A stretch of DNA of 64,000 nt from Cladorhizidae sp. MBARI D1340-BT2 (taxonomy: Eukaryota; Porifera; Demospongiae; Poecilosclerida; Cladorhizidae), in the NCBI GenBank assembly GCA_028752905.1, contig JAQNBH010000011.1:310001-374000 (forward strand), written 5' to 3'. The notes under the pieces are model-generated. The model had not been told where the DNA came from. It did no database searches and saw only the letters and a list, made by a program, of their open reading frames with translations. The translations under genes were made by a program, and so were the position numbers. Numbering within the stretch: position 1 is the first letter of the stretch; each line of letters starts with the position of its first letter. Below, piece by piece: positions 60,601 through 64,000 of the stretch.

Positions 60601-60733
60601 TTGACTTTGCACTTCTCCTCATGTGGTCTATAACTATGTCCTCATGTCGTTATATCGTCATGCAGGTCTATAACTACGAGGGCTGGACCAATTACCTCTT
60701 CCTCATCTGCTTCTTTCTCTCCTGCATCATGGG
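26732..60733 (+). CDS. SLC35D: SLC35D-type nucleotide-sugar transporter, exons 1-10 (3' end outside window)
   Basis: Ten exons (26732-26859, 26923-26956, 39710-39796, 44546-44613, 46843-46914, 54040-54108, 56826-56896, 58455-58486, 59141-59230, 60666-60733) join with consistent phases to 239 codons plus two bases. The protein matches the SLC35D1/D2 family: multi-pass Golgi/ER antiporters that import UDP-sugars (UDP-GlcA, UDP-GalNAc, UDP-GlcNAc) in exchange for UMP for glycan synthesis. Shared blocks are SSLIVLVNK, LGIGQ, SFPD, PLFYILNLIFGLGSTKKL, LPMFTVLRRF, DLVGYVF, TTAAS, YYNCLVSLLPALLI, SGDIT and LFLICFFLSCIMG. The family is about 340 residues with ten membrane helices, so the last 80-100 residues lie beyond 64000. 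D1 versus D2 and exact substrate cannot be told here. All ten exons are 32-128 bp; introns total over 33 kb and are filled with minisatellites and transposons. Confidence 0.92.
26923..26956 (+). CDS. SLC35D: SLC35D exon 2
   Basis: A 34-base exon after acceptor tctcgtgcag. It completes Lys43 and encodes FPSFQILGIGQ, as in human FPSPIFLGIGQ; donor gtgtgt. The first intron is only 63 bp, the second 12.7 kb. Confidence 0.88.
26957..27390. other. Start of SLC35D intron 2, unique DNA
   Basis: Non-repetitive except a short GT run at 27180-27205; no gene recognised. Confidence 0.5.
27400..28640 (-). mobile_element. LINE fragment (RT thumb and C-terminal part), antisense in SLC35D intron 2
   Basis: Minus-strand frame 28388-27834 (184 codons) reads KFNEKRSKVMVIGKG, then FRYLGVWFEEQLRGHVHL, AEEWTGKAV, HAAEVWLTGGQTACRKLES and LGWRKLAERREERK. 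Immediately upstream (about 28500-28400) a broken frame gives CADDIVLLVDTGVEL, a decayed (F/Y)ADD catalytic motif of reverse transcriptase. Downstream (27620-27480) is a Cys-containing tail (CDELGREGKALIELE) typical of this family's C terminus. It lacks its 5' half, has stops, and belongs to the same family as the copy at 16940-18640. Confidence 0.85.
28735..28920. repeat. Short duplications, 45-75-bp unit, three copies
   Basis: Three copies of gtcagaatcattgctccccc plus agaggttcc(t)gtgtggct; two also carry tctccttattcattagttca. Confidence 0.85.
29163..29252. repeat. 21-bp repeat, four copies
   Basis: Four divergent copies of cgcccaccatttgcatgatc, each with a Cys/His-like reading that has no gene context. 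Confidence 0.8.
29510..30545 (+). mobile_element. LINE 3' fragment, second family, sense in SLC35D intron 2
   Basis: Plus-strand pieces in shifted frames: MKILSTYLENWRLKLSIAKT and VPTYLGVKLDRMLTFRQ (29578-29780, RT thumb region). Then come ALNSALRTISGCLRATPVSQ (about 29932-29991), LPILAGIAPAAIRREAA, and a C-terminal Cys-rich part (CDCGDQKQTVEHITSRCPIY, about 30388-30447), ending MDLDDETLVWLASTELQV before the stop near 30526. A short AAGAAG tail (about 30537-30551) follows, as in LINE 3' ends. It is 5' truncated and frameshifted. It is a different family from the other two fragments. Confidence 0.85.
30670..30986 (+). mobile_element. MITE-like DNA transposon, copy A (317 bp)
   Basis: Terminal inverted repeats cagggtttgattta and taaatgaagcccctg, flanked by a 5-bp target duplication acatg on both sides (30665-30669 and 30987-30991). 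No ORF. It contains C-runs at about 30696-30715 and 30914-30930. The segment cttggaaattgtattattaa, attcattagtaactttgtca is shared with copy B at 44693-44878 in opposite orientation. CAGGG ends with a 5-bp duplication suggest the hAT superfamily (an inference). Confidence 0.82.
31085..31218. repeat. 28-bp repeat, about five copies
   Basis: Copies of aaaaatggtgacatgctcca followed by ccttccccc. Confidence 0.88.
31275..31916. repeat. Minisatellite, 19-bp unit
   Basis: About 34 copies of ccccaacatccttcgctag, with variants tccaacatcc, ccttcacta, cctacgcta, and two copies with a tacatgtaa insertion. Confidence 0.94.
31917..32160. other. Unique spacer in intron 2
   Basis: Non-repetitive; nothing recognised. 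Confidence 0.5.
32164..34338. repeat. Minisatellite, 39-bp unit
   Basis: About 56 copies of a 39-bp unit: gctagctctggagtcagtca then ttaattatttatattatgt. The plus frame is open for stretches of over 200 codons (unit peptide LALESVINYLYYV) because 39 is divisible by three; the apparent genes are artefacts. Variants are cagtc/ctgtc, tgctgg/tgctag and ttgctc. Confidence 0.97.
34345..34525. repeat. 51-bp repeat, about three and a half copies
   Basis: Copies share tggatcacatgacctctact, gagagta and ctcgcatgtcagctt. Confidence 0.92.
34528..37026. repeat. Minisatellite, 36-bp unit
   Basis: About 69 copies of a 36-bp unit: gtagttgcaatgtattgggc then agtgtggagtcttctg. Variants are tctag/tctgg and tagctgc/tagttgt, and four units lack gt (agtggagtc, near 35140, 36038, 36218 and 36468). 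The phase shifts from these 34-bp units make long open frames switch reading frame. No gene inferred. Confidence 0.97.
37168..37672. repeat. Minisatellite, 25-bp unit
   Basis: About 20 copies of gggagaaatacttcagtctt followed by cacca, with short units near 37490, 37550 and 37580. Confidence 0.95.
37673..38028. other. Unique spacer in intron 2
   Basis: Non-repetitive; an 80-codon open stretch is not recognisable. Confidence 0.45.
38030..38935. repeat. Minisatellite, 41-bp unit
   Basis: About 22 copies of a 41-bp unit containing gatggggcttccatcatccc and ctggagcaatgacagcagcc. Confidence 0.96.
38966..39310. repeat. Minisatellite, 39-bp unit
   Basis: About nine copies of tcagggtgcaccttcctatg plus ccatcctactatctggagg; the last copies are shortened. 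Confidence 0.95.
39311..39600. other. Unique end of intron 2 with a telomere-like hexamer run
   Basis: Mostly unique. At about 39467-39494 the hexamer gggcta (tagggc) repeats four times, one base away from a TTAGGG-type telomeric repeat; too short to mean a telomere. Confidence 0.5.
39605..39680. repeat. Microsatellite tract (TTG/TGC/CTA)n before exon 3 acceptor
   Basis: Runs of ttg, then ctg, then about ten cta/tac triplets directly upstream of the exon 3 polypyrimidine tract. Confidence 0.9.
39710..39796 (+). CDS. SLC35D: SLC35D exon 3
   Basis: 29 codons in phase 0, acceptor ttgttcttgtag, donor gtgtgt. It encodes the second helix (IVAILLVIGVAKNIGLVSF) and PDLSSHQCRK, matching in length the 29-residue family segment. 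The donor is the first unit edge of the 32-bp array of intron 3. Confidence 0.88.
39797..43553. repeat. 3.8-kb minisatellite, 32-bp unit, starting at the SLC35D exon 3 donor
   Basis: About 117 copies of a 32-bp unit: gtgtgactatgcatataaat then aactagcatgag. The first copy is the 5' splice site itself (exon AAG, then gtgtgtgactatgtatat). Every later unit carries gag followed by gtgtga, a splice-donor-like junction. Copies are very uniform (a tgcata/tgtata polymorphism and about five truncated units such as those near 40185, 40468 and 41600). Units contain stops in all frames. Confidence 0.97.
43610..44480. repeat. Minisatellite, 49-bp unit
   Basis: About 18 copies of ctattcaagggtgcaagcta, attaactcaagctggagcta, gtgagggaa. 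Early copies have attatctc and later ones attaactc; several are internally deleted. Confidence 0.95.
44546..44613 (+). CDS. SLC35D: SLC35D exon 4
   Basis: 22 codons plus two bases, acceptor ttcctttatag, donor gtaaga. It encodes VWPLPLFYILNLIFGLGSTK and KL, corresponding to LFPLPLLYVGNHISGLSSTSKL of the human protein. Confidence 0.92.
44693..44878 (-). mobile_element. MITE-like DNA transposon, copy B (186 bp)
   Basis: Terminal inverted repeats cagggtttcattta and taaatgaaaccctg, flanked by the 5-bp duplication tctgt (44688-44692 and 44879-44883). It shares its core with copy A at 30670-30986 in reverse orientation but lacks about 130 bp of A's interior. It sits in intron 4, inside the left end of the 38-bp array, so it inserted after that array formed. 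Confidence 0.85.
44881..46842. repeat. Minisatellite, 38-bp unit, ending at the SLC35D exon 5 acceptor
   Basis: About 51 copies of a 38-bp unit: gatattcagtagctaggtca then ctagtaaccctccagggg. One partial copy lies left of MITE B (44650-44692). The last copy runs straight into the 3' splice site: ggatattctgttgcctgcag then exon 5. Many internal copies keep gatattctgcagctagg, i.e. an acceptor-like ctgcag at the same place, so the acceptor region is part of the unit. Confidence 0.96.
46843..46914 (+). CDS. SLC35D: SLC35D exon 5
   Basis: 72 bases, acceptor ttgcctgcag, donor gtaagt. It encodes LPMFTVLRRFSLFFITVGQ and MYVLK; LPMFTVLR is a hallmark of the D subfamily. The acceptor forms the edge of the 38-bp array of intron 4. 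Confidence 0.93.
46915..47100. other. Start of SLC35D intron 5, unique
   Basis: Non-repetitive; nothing recognised. Confidence 0.5.
47105..47405. repeat. Minisatellite, 28-bp unit
   Basis: About 11 copies of agtagaggagagagaactga followed by ctgcagtc. Each contains actgactgcag, acceptor-like on the plus strand. Confidence 0.95.
47585..47770. repeat. About 60-bp repeat, three copies
   Basis: Three copies of cacactcctcaacactccat, actcttgtttcctggaggga, ggctcatgtggacagctgct. Confidence 0.92.
48070..48162. repeat. Left part of the array split by the gypsy insertion
   Basis: Three to four copies of gtacatgtattatcacttat, the same unit as at 53409-54020. The gypsy element sits between the two parts. 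Confidence 0.92.
48163..48492 (-). repeat. 3' LTR of the gypsy element
   Basis: 330 bp and similar to the right LTR throughout. It has an extra 15-20 bp (tgctgaactgatag region) and a few more bases near 48455-48465. Ends are TG and CA. In element sense a TATA-like ttatataaaagg is replaced here by tcatataaaaggg (complement of ccttttatatgac), likely the promoter/TATA. Confidence 0.93.
48493..48515 (-). promoter_or_regulatory. Polypurine tract of the gypsy element
   Basis: In element sense cgaagaaccaggagggga lies immediately before the 3' LTR; its final nine purines (aggagggga) fit the plus-strand primer. Confidence 0.75.
48493..48999 (-). pseudogene. RNase H, C-terminal domain of pol
   Basis: Broken over several frames. 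One minus frame from 48683 reads KYLDRMKDENGRLARWSLAL and HRPGMQNSNADGMSR, the standard end of gypsy RNase H. Upstream frames hold the DTSGIGIGAVL-like and YYSRKT-like parts. It ends close to the polypurine tract. Confidence 0.85.
49000..49828 (-). pseudogene. Reverse transcriptase (gypsy type)
   Basis: Frame 49801-49358 holds YPVSKPPYRLDPKKL, IRPSKSPWASPALLVGKKDG, RLCVNYRRLN, PLPRIDELIDKLG and STLDLERGYHQV (catalytic D). After a one-base shift and a stop near 49390-49410, frame 49377-48829 gives AVAYIDDIVIFS (the YIDD catalytic motif), LNPKKCHLSKPDCQYLGH and FLGLANYYRRFVPGY. All catalytic residues are visible but the reading frame is broken. Confidence 0.92.
49832..51215 (-). pseudogene. Integrase (upstream of RT)
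   Basis: The open frame 51151-49832 carries the HHCC zinc domain (HRPGHLGRDRTTKRILDEYF, CTACPECQKS). It has the catalytic D-D-E core: GMDLVGPL, LTDCGSNF and HPETDGMVERFNSTLK. A GPY/F module follows (LLAEWDGPYSVINRI). The frame continues into a linker (LSDSERGILQDMLKEHRRLF) typical of the start of gypsy RT and is cut by one in-frame stop at about 49829-49831. Beyond that stop the same frame enters the RT, so integrase and RT were one polyprotein in this order. Confidence 0.9.
51302..52375 (-). pseudogene. gag C terminus with zinc knuckle, plus aspartic protease
   Basis: An open frame of about 357 codons following the stop of the upstream gag frame. It has the capsid C-terminal region (WTEGCTSVDELTDMV), a CCHC zinc knuckle CFKCNLYGHFAAEC (51955-51914), then an aspartic protease with LLDTGAERTLV (active-site D-T-G; about 51764-51732) and LLGNDF. 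It ends in an acidic tail (ETDTESETDEEEDYGEDW) and a stop. Zinc knuckle and protease are intact; the upstream break makes it a gene remnant. Confidence 0.85.
52377..53009 (-). pseudogene. gag: gag, N-terminal part, frameshifted
   Basis: Starts at ATG 53009 (MSTYNLRSSDPP). The first frame runs Pro/Thr/Ser-rich to 52674. The capsid-like continuation is in another frame (GEDEEAYFTAFEAHMNCYSL, then SHYRINRETYHR) and stops at about 52377, so at least one frameshift lies near 52600-52700. It encodes the structural protein that packages the element RNA. Confidence 0.8.
53105..53408 (-). repeat. 5' LTR of the gypsy element
   Basis: 304 bp, the same ends as the other LTR. In element sense it holds tcatataaaaggg (complement at 53276-53288), a plausible TATA box for the element transcript. 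Directly inside it the element reads attggtggcagcggtgggat, the expected primer-binding position; the tRNA is not identified. Confidence 0.93.
53409..54020. repeat. Minisatellite, 20-24-bp unit, split by the gypsy element
   Basis: About 25 irregular copies of gtacatgtattatcacttat with gta(t/c)gtacatgcat linkers. It extends to just before the exon 6 acceptor. Several long open plus frames here are artefacts. Confidence 0.94.
54040..54108 (+). CDS. SLC35D: SLC35D exon 6
   Basis: 69 bases, acceptor tctgcatgcag, donor gtatgt. It encodes HFESKMVNFTLFIMVAGAVV and AAL, a short loop and membrane helix corresponding to the family segment ending LGAFIAAGSD. Confidence 0.85.
54262..56520. repeat. Minisatellite, 53-bp unit (SLC35D intron 6)
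   Basis: About 42 copies of a 53-bp unit: aagtgttgataatgagagag, aggtgtcagggtggtggagg, tggtgaccataag. Variants include gtgacagg/gtgtcagg and 51-bp units with one GA lost (gagagaggtg). Confidence 0.97.
56537..56562. other. Perfect 12-bp inverted repeat (hairpin)
   Basis: ggcaggtgacaa and its exact complement ttgtcacctgcc, separated by tg. It lies directly right of the 53-bp array. Confidence 0.9.
56563..56825. other. End of intron 6, GT microsatellite and unique DNA
   Basis: A (GT)n-rich tract at 56625-56677, then unique sequence to the exon 7 acceptor. Confidence 0.6.
56826..56896 (+). CDS. SLC35D: SLC35D exon 7
   Basis: 71 bases, acceptor gtatgttag, donor gtaact. It encodes NDMTFDLVGYVFILINDF and TTAAS, matching DLAFNLEGYIFVFLNDIFTAAN. 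Confidence 0.92.
56930..57135. repeat. Minisatellite, 40-bp unit
   Basis: About five copies of tgtccattgtctgagtatgt, aactaatgcttgtctgtatg. The gtaactaatg core resembles the exon 7 donor region (gtaactaattaatg, 56897), hinting at an origin near the splice site. Confidence 0.92.
57140..58368. repeat. Minisatellite, 41-bp unit (SLC35D intron 7)
   Basis: About 30 copies of ccacaattagaggctaggta, atggtgtgtgctcatagtaa plus g. One copy carries a 14-bp internal duplication near 57335. Each unit contains ctag followed by gtaatg, a weak donor-like motif. Confidence 0.96.
58455..58486 (+). CDS. SLC35D: SLC35D exon 8 (32-bp micro-exon)
   Basis: A 32-base exon, acceptor gtcatgcag, completing a Val and encoding IYSKKMLNSE (family: VYTKQKMDPKEL). 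Donor gtgtgt sits at the first unit of the GT-rich array that fills intron 8. Confidence 0.87.
58487..59106. repeat. Minisatellite, about 17-bp unit, starting at the SLC35D exon 8 donor
   Basis: About 36 copies of gtgtgtgtgcatgtgag, with shorter variants. The array begins at the 5' splice site (exon TCTGAG then gtgtgtgtgtgcatgtga), and each unit recreates gag followed by gtgtgt. Almost the whole of intron 8 is array. Confidence 0.95.
59141..59230 (+). CDS. SLC35D: SLC35D exon 9
   Basis: 30 codons in phase 0, acceptor ctgtgtgcag, donor gtaagt. It encodes MSKLEIMYYNCLVSLLPALL and ending SGDITN (family: FYNACFMIIPTLIISVSTGDLQ). Its last 15 bases plus the donor are amplified about 17-fold in the following intron. 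Confidence 0.93.
59216..60290. repeat. Minisatellite, 63-64-bp unit containing exon 9 end and donor
   Basis: About 17 copies counting the exonic one. Each is ggggacatcactaat (the last 15 coding bases of exon 9, Gly-Asp-Ile-Thr-Asn), then gtaagtcaccacgttaccca, tgtgctaggcatggtaaggg and gtggtctcc. The first copy is the real exon-intron junction, so the donor gtaagt is repeated about 17 times. Reading through the donor gives a stop after about eight codons, so use of a later copy would truncate the protein. Confidence 0.97.
60291..60665. other. End of intron 9, with a two-copy duplication at the exon 10 acceptor
   Basis: Unique until 60615. There ctcctcatgtg followed by gtctataacta (60626-60636) repeats 40 bp later as cgtcatgcag plus GTCTATAACTA, the exon 10 start. 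The segment is thus duplicated across the acceptor. Confidence 0.75.
60666..60733 (+). CDS. SLC35D: SLC35D exon 10 (last exon in window)
   Basis: Acceptor cgtcatgcag; encodes VYNYEGWTNYLFLICFFLSC and IMG, matching the helix before GFLLMYSTVLC of the family. I end it at ATGGG with the weak donor gttgga. Without a splice the frame runs on to a stop at 60846-60848 with 40 residues unlike the family. An alternative donor is gtacta at 60749. Confidence 0.8.
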
Positions 60734-60939
60734 GTTGGAATACTCGCATGTACTAGCATGTCTCTATATTCTTGCAACTGTGCTGACTAGCTTGTTGTTT
60801 AGCTGCTCTGTTTACTGGTACAACTATGGAAAACCCATGCGTGCCTAATTAACATACGTGATATATTGAGGGTGCTATAAATAGAATTAAATTTCTTACA
60901 CGCACTGAACGTGCATACAGTGCACAAGACGATAAGCAG
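60734..60939. other. Sequence after exon 10, presumed intron 10
   Basis: The coding frame runs on to a stop at 60846-60848 without family similarity. Otherwise unique; nothing else recognised. Confidence 0.5.
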
Positions 60940-63768
60940 TGACAGCCCCTATCATCAGAGTACTAGTATGCATGTACAATGCACTGTATAGAAAGAGTGC
61001 TAGTGTACATGTACAATGCACTGTATAGAAAGAGTACTAGTATGCATGTACAATGCACTGTATAGAAAGAGTACTAGTGTACATGTACAATGCACTGTAT
61101 AGAAAGAGTGCTAGTATGCATGTACAATGCACTGTATAGAAAGAGTACTAGTATGCATGTACAATGCACTGTATAGAAAGAGTACTAGTATGCATGTACA
61201 ATGCACTGTATAGAAAGAGTACTAGTATACATGTACAATGCACTGTATAGAAAGAGTACTAGTATACATGTACAATGCACTGTATAGAAAGAGTACTAGT
61301 ATACATGTACAATGCACTGTATAGAAAGAGTACTAGTATACATGTACAATGCACTGTATAGAAAGAGTACTAGTATGCATGTACAATGCACTGTATAGAA
61401 AGAGTACTAGTATGCATGTACAATGCACTGTATAGAAAGAGTACTAGTATACATGTACAATGCACTGTATAGAAAGAGTACTAGTATGCATGTACAATGC
61501 ACTGTATAGAAAGAGTACTAGTATGCATGTACAATGCACTGTATAGAAAGAGTACTAGTATACATGTACAATGCACTGTATAGAAAGAGTACTAGTATGC
61601 ATGTACAATGCACTGTATAGAAAGAGTACTAGTATGCATGTACAATGCACTGTATAGAAAGAGTACTAGTATACATGTACAATGCACTGTATAGAAAGAG
61701 TACTAGTATGCATGTACAATGCACTGTATAGAAAGAGTACTAGTATACATGTACAATGCACTGTATAGAAAGAGTACTAGTATGCATGTACAATGCACTG
61801 TATAGAAAGAGTACTAGTATGCATGTACAATGCACTGTATAGAAAGAGTACTAGTATACATGTACAATGCACTGTATAGAAAGAGTACTAGTATGCATGT
61901 ACAATGCACTGTATAGAAAGAGTACTAGTATACATGTACAATGCACTGTATAGAAAGAGTACTAGTATGCATGTACAATGCACTGTATAGAAAGAGTACT
62001 AGTATGCATGTACAATGCACTGTATAGAAAGAGTGCTAGTGTACATGTACAATGCACTGTATAGAAAGAGTACTAGTATGCATGTACAATGCACTGTATA
62101 GAAAGAGTACTAGTATGCATGTACAATGCACTGTATAGAAAGAGTACTAGTATGCATGTACAATGCACTGTATAGAAAGAGTACTAGTGTACATGTACAA
62201 TGCACTGTATAGAAAGAGTGCTAGTGTACATGTACAATGCACTGTATAGAAAGAGTACTAGTATGCATGTACAATGCACTGTATAGAAAGAGTACTAGTA
62301 TGCATGTACAATGCACTGTATAGAAAGAGTACTAGTATACATGTACAATGCACTGTATAGAAAGAGTGCTAGTATGCATGTACAATGCACTGTATAGAAA
62401 GAGTACTAGTGTACATGTACAATGCACTGTATAGAAAGAGTACTAGTATGCATGTACAATGCACTGTATAGAAAGAGTACTAGTATGCATGTACAATGCA
62501 CTGTATAGAAAGAGTACTAGTGTACATGTACAATGCACTGTATAGAAAGAGTACTAGTATACATGTACAATGCACTGTATAGAAAGAGTGCTAGTATGCA
62601 TGTACAATGCACTGTATAGAAAGAGTGCTAGTATGCATGTACAATGCACTGTATAGAAAGAGTACTAGTATACATGTACAATGCACTGTATAGAAAGAGT
62701 ACTAGTATGCATGTACAATGCACTGTATAGAAAGAGTACTAGTGTACATGTACAATGCACTGTATAGAAAGAGTACTAGTATGCATGTACAATGCACTGT
62801 ATAGAAAGAGTGCTAGTATGCATGTACAATGCACTGTATAGAAAGAGTACTAGTATGCATGTACAATGCACTGTATAGAAAGAGTGCTAGTATGCATGTA
62901 CAATGCACTGTATAGAAAGAGTACTAGTATACATGTACAATGCACTGTATAGAAAGAGTACTAGTATGCATGTACAATGCACTGTATAGAAAGAGTACTA
63001 GTATACATGTACAATGCACTGTATAGAAAGAGTGCTAGTATACATGTACAATGCACTGTATAGAAAGAGTACTAGTGTACATGTACAATGCACTGTATAG
63101 AAAGAGTACTAGTATGCATGTACAATGCACTGTATAGAAAGAGTACTAGTATACATGTACAATGCACTGTATAGAAAGAGTACTAGTATGCATGTACAAT
63201 GCACTGTATAGAAAGAGTACTAGTGTACATGTACAATGCACTGTATAGAAAGAGTACTAGTATGCATGTACAATGCACTGTATAGAAAGAGTACTAGTAT
63301 GCATGTACAATGCACTGTATAGAAAGAGTACTAGTATGCATGTACAATGCACTGTATAGAAAGAGTACTAGTATACATGTACAATGCACTGTATAGAAAG
63401 AGTACTAGTATGCATGTACAATGCACTGTATAGAAAGAGTACTAGTGTACATGTACAATGCACTGTATAGAAAGAGTACTAGTATACATGTACAATGCAC
63501 TGTATAGAAAGAGTACTAGTATACATGTACAATGCACTGTATAGAAAGAGAGCTAGTATACATGTACAATGCACTGTATAGAAAGAGTACTAGTATACAT
63601 GTACAATGCACTGTATAGAAAGAGTACTAGTATGCATGCACAATGCACTGTATAGAAAGAGTACTAGTATGCATGCACAATGCACTGTATAGAAAGAGTA
63701 CTAGTATACATGTACAATGCACTGTATAGAAAGAATGTTAGTATGCATGTACAATGCACTGTATAGAA
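60940..63768. repeat. 2.8-kb minisatellite, 37-bp unit
   Basis: About 76 copies of a 37-bp unit: gtacaatgcactgtatagaa then agagtactagtatgcat. Copies alternate gtatgcat, gtatacat and gtgtacat, with agtgctag variants. Very uniform in length. Presumably in SLC35D intron 10. Confidence 0.97.
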
Positions 63769-64000
63769 TGAGTCGTGGTGTTAATGTAGTTACCGCTAGC
63801 TGACAATACCTGCCACGCCCCAACACCTGCCACGCCCCAACACCTGATAACACTAGTTAGTGTTTGGTGTCGACAGAAAATTGCATGCTGAAACTTTTGT
63901 CCGAGCCATAATACCAGCAGCTATAACTGTGCAGCTATTGCTATAGTCACCACCAGCTCTCATGCTAACTATTTCATGAACCTTTACACTAGCACTAAGA
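63769..64000. other. Unique right edge
   Basis: A 17-bp duplication (caacacctgccacgccc region, 63800-63845), otherwise unique. No SLC35D exon 11 is recognisable here. Confidence 0.5.

Noticed and set aside
60734..60848. Read-through C terminus of SLC35D exon 10 (about 40 residues to a stop)
   Set aside because: It lacks similarity to the conserved C-terminal third of the family; more likely intron. An alternative truncated isoform cannot be excluded.
1..64000. CRISPR arrays
   Set aside because: All repeats are head-to-tail without unique spacers, and the DNA is eukaryotic.

Overview
The window is nuclear DNA of an animal, most likely a marine invertebrate; a sponge is my best guess but not proven. 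The evidence is two intron-bearing animal-type genes with GT-AG (and one GC-AG) introns, decayed non-LTR retrotransposons, a Ty3/gypsy-class LTR element and MITE-like elements, with no prokaryotic gene layout. By hand tally about 60 percent of the window is tandem repeat (minisatellite), and nearly every intron carries its own private array.

Layout. (1) Positions 1-16330, minus strand: the 5' half of a methylcrotonoyl-CoA carboxylase beta-subunit gene (MCCC2), three exons at 16330-15764, 14248-14168 and 2886-2506; the rest lies left of the window. Its 11.3 kb second intron holds a 6.1 kb array of 24-bp units. (2) Positions 16331-26731: the interval between two divergent genes, with a decayed LINE (about 16940-18640), several minisatellites, a 599-bp foldback element (23214-23812) and a possible retroelement remnant (about 25180-25800). 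(3) Positions 26732 to beyond 64000, plus strand: an SLC35D-type nucleotide-sugar transporter gene, ten exons recognised (about 719 coding bases spread over 34 kb), with the last 80-100 codons beyond the window. Its introns hold two more LINE fragments, two copies of one MITE with 5-bp target duplications, and a nearly full-length antisense gypsy element (48163-53408) with LTRs, a 5-bp target duplication, gag, protease, integrase, reverse transcriptase and RNase H. Its integrase lies upstream of the reverse transcriptase, as in Gmr1-type elements.

The most striking signal is that several arrays begin exactly at a splice junction and their repeat unit contains the splice site, sometimes with bases of the adjoining exon. 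Examples: both sides of the third MCCC2 exon (a 36-bp unit with the acceptor and 13 exon bases; a 21-bp unit with 12 exon bases and the donor), and SLC35D introns 3, 4, 8 and 9 (intron 9 repeats the last 15 coding bases plus the gtaagt donor about 17 times). A two-copy duplication across the acceptor of SLC35D exon 10 looks like an early stage. Both MCCC2 arrays have units divisible by three and read open in the coding frame for at least part of their length, so use of alternative splice-site copies could insert repeat peptides in frame. The two genes are metabolically unrelated: mitochondrial leucine breakdown and Golgi/ER nucleotide-sugar import.
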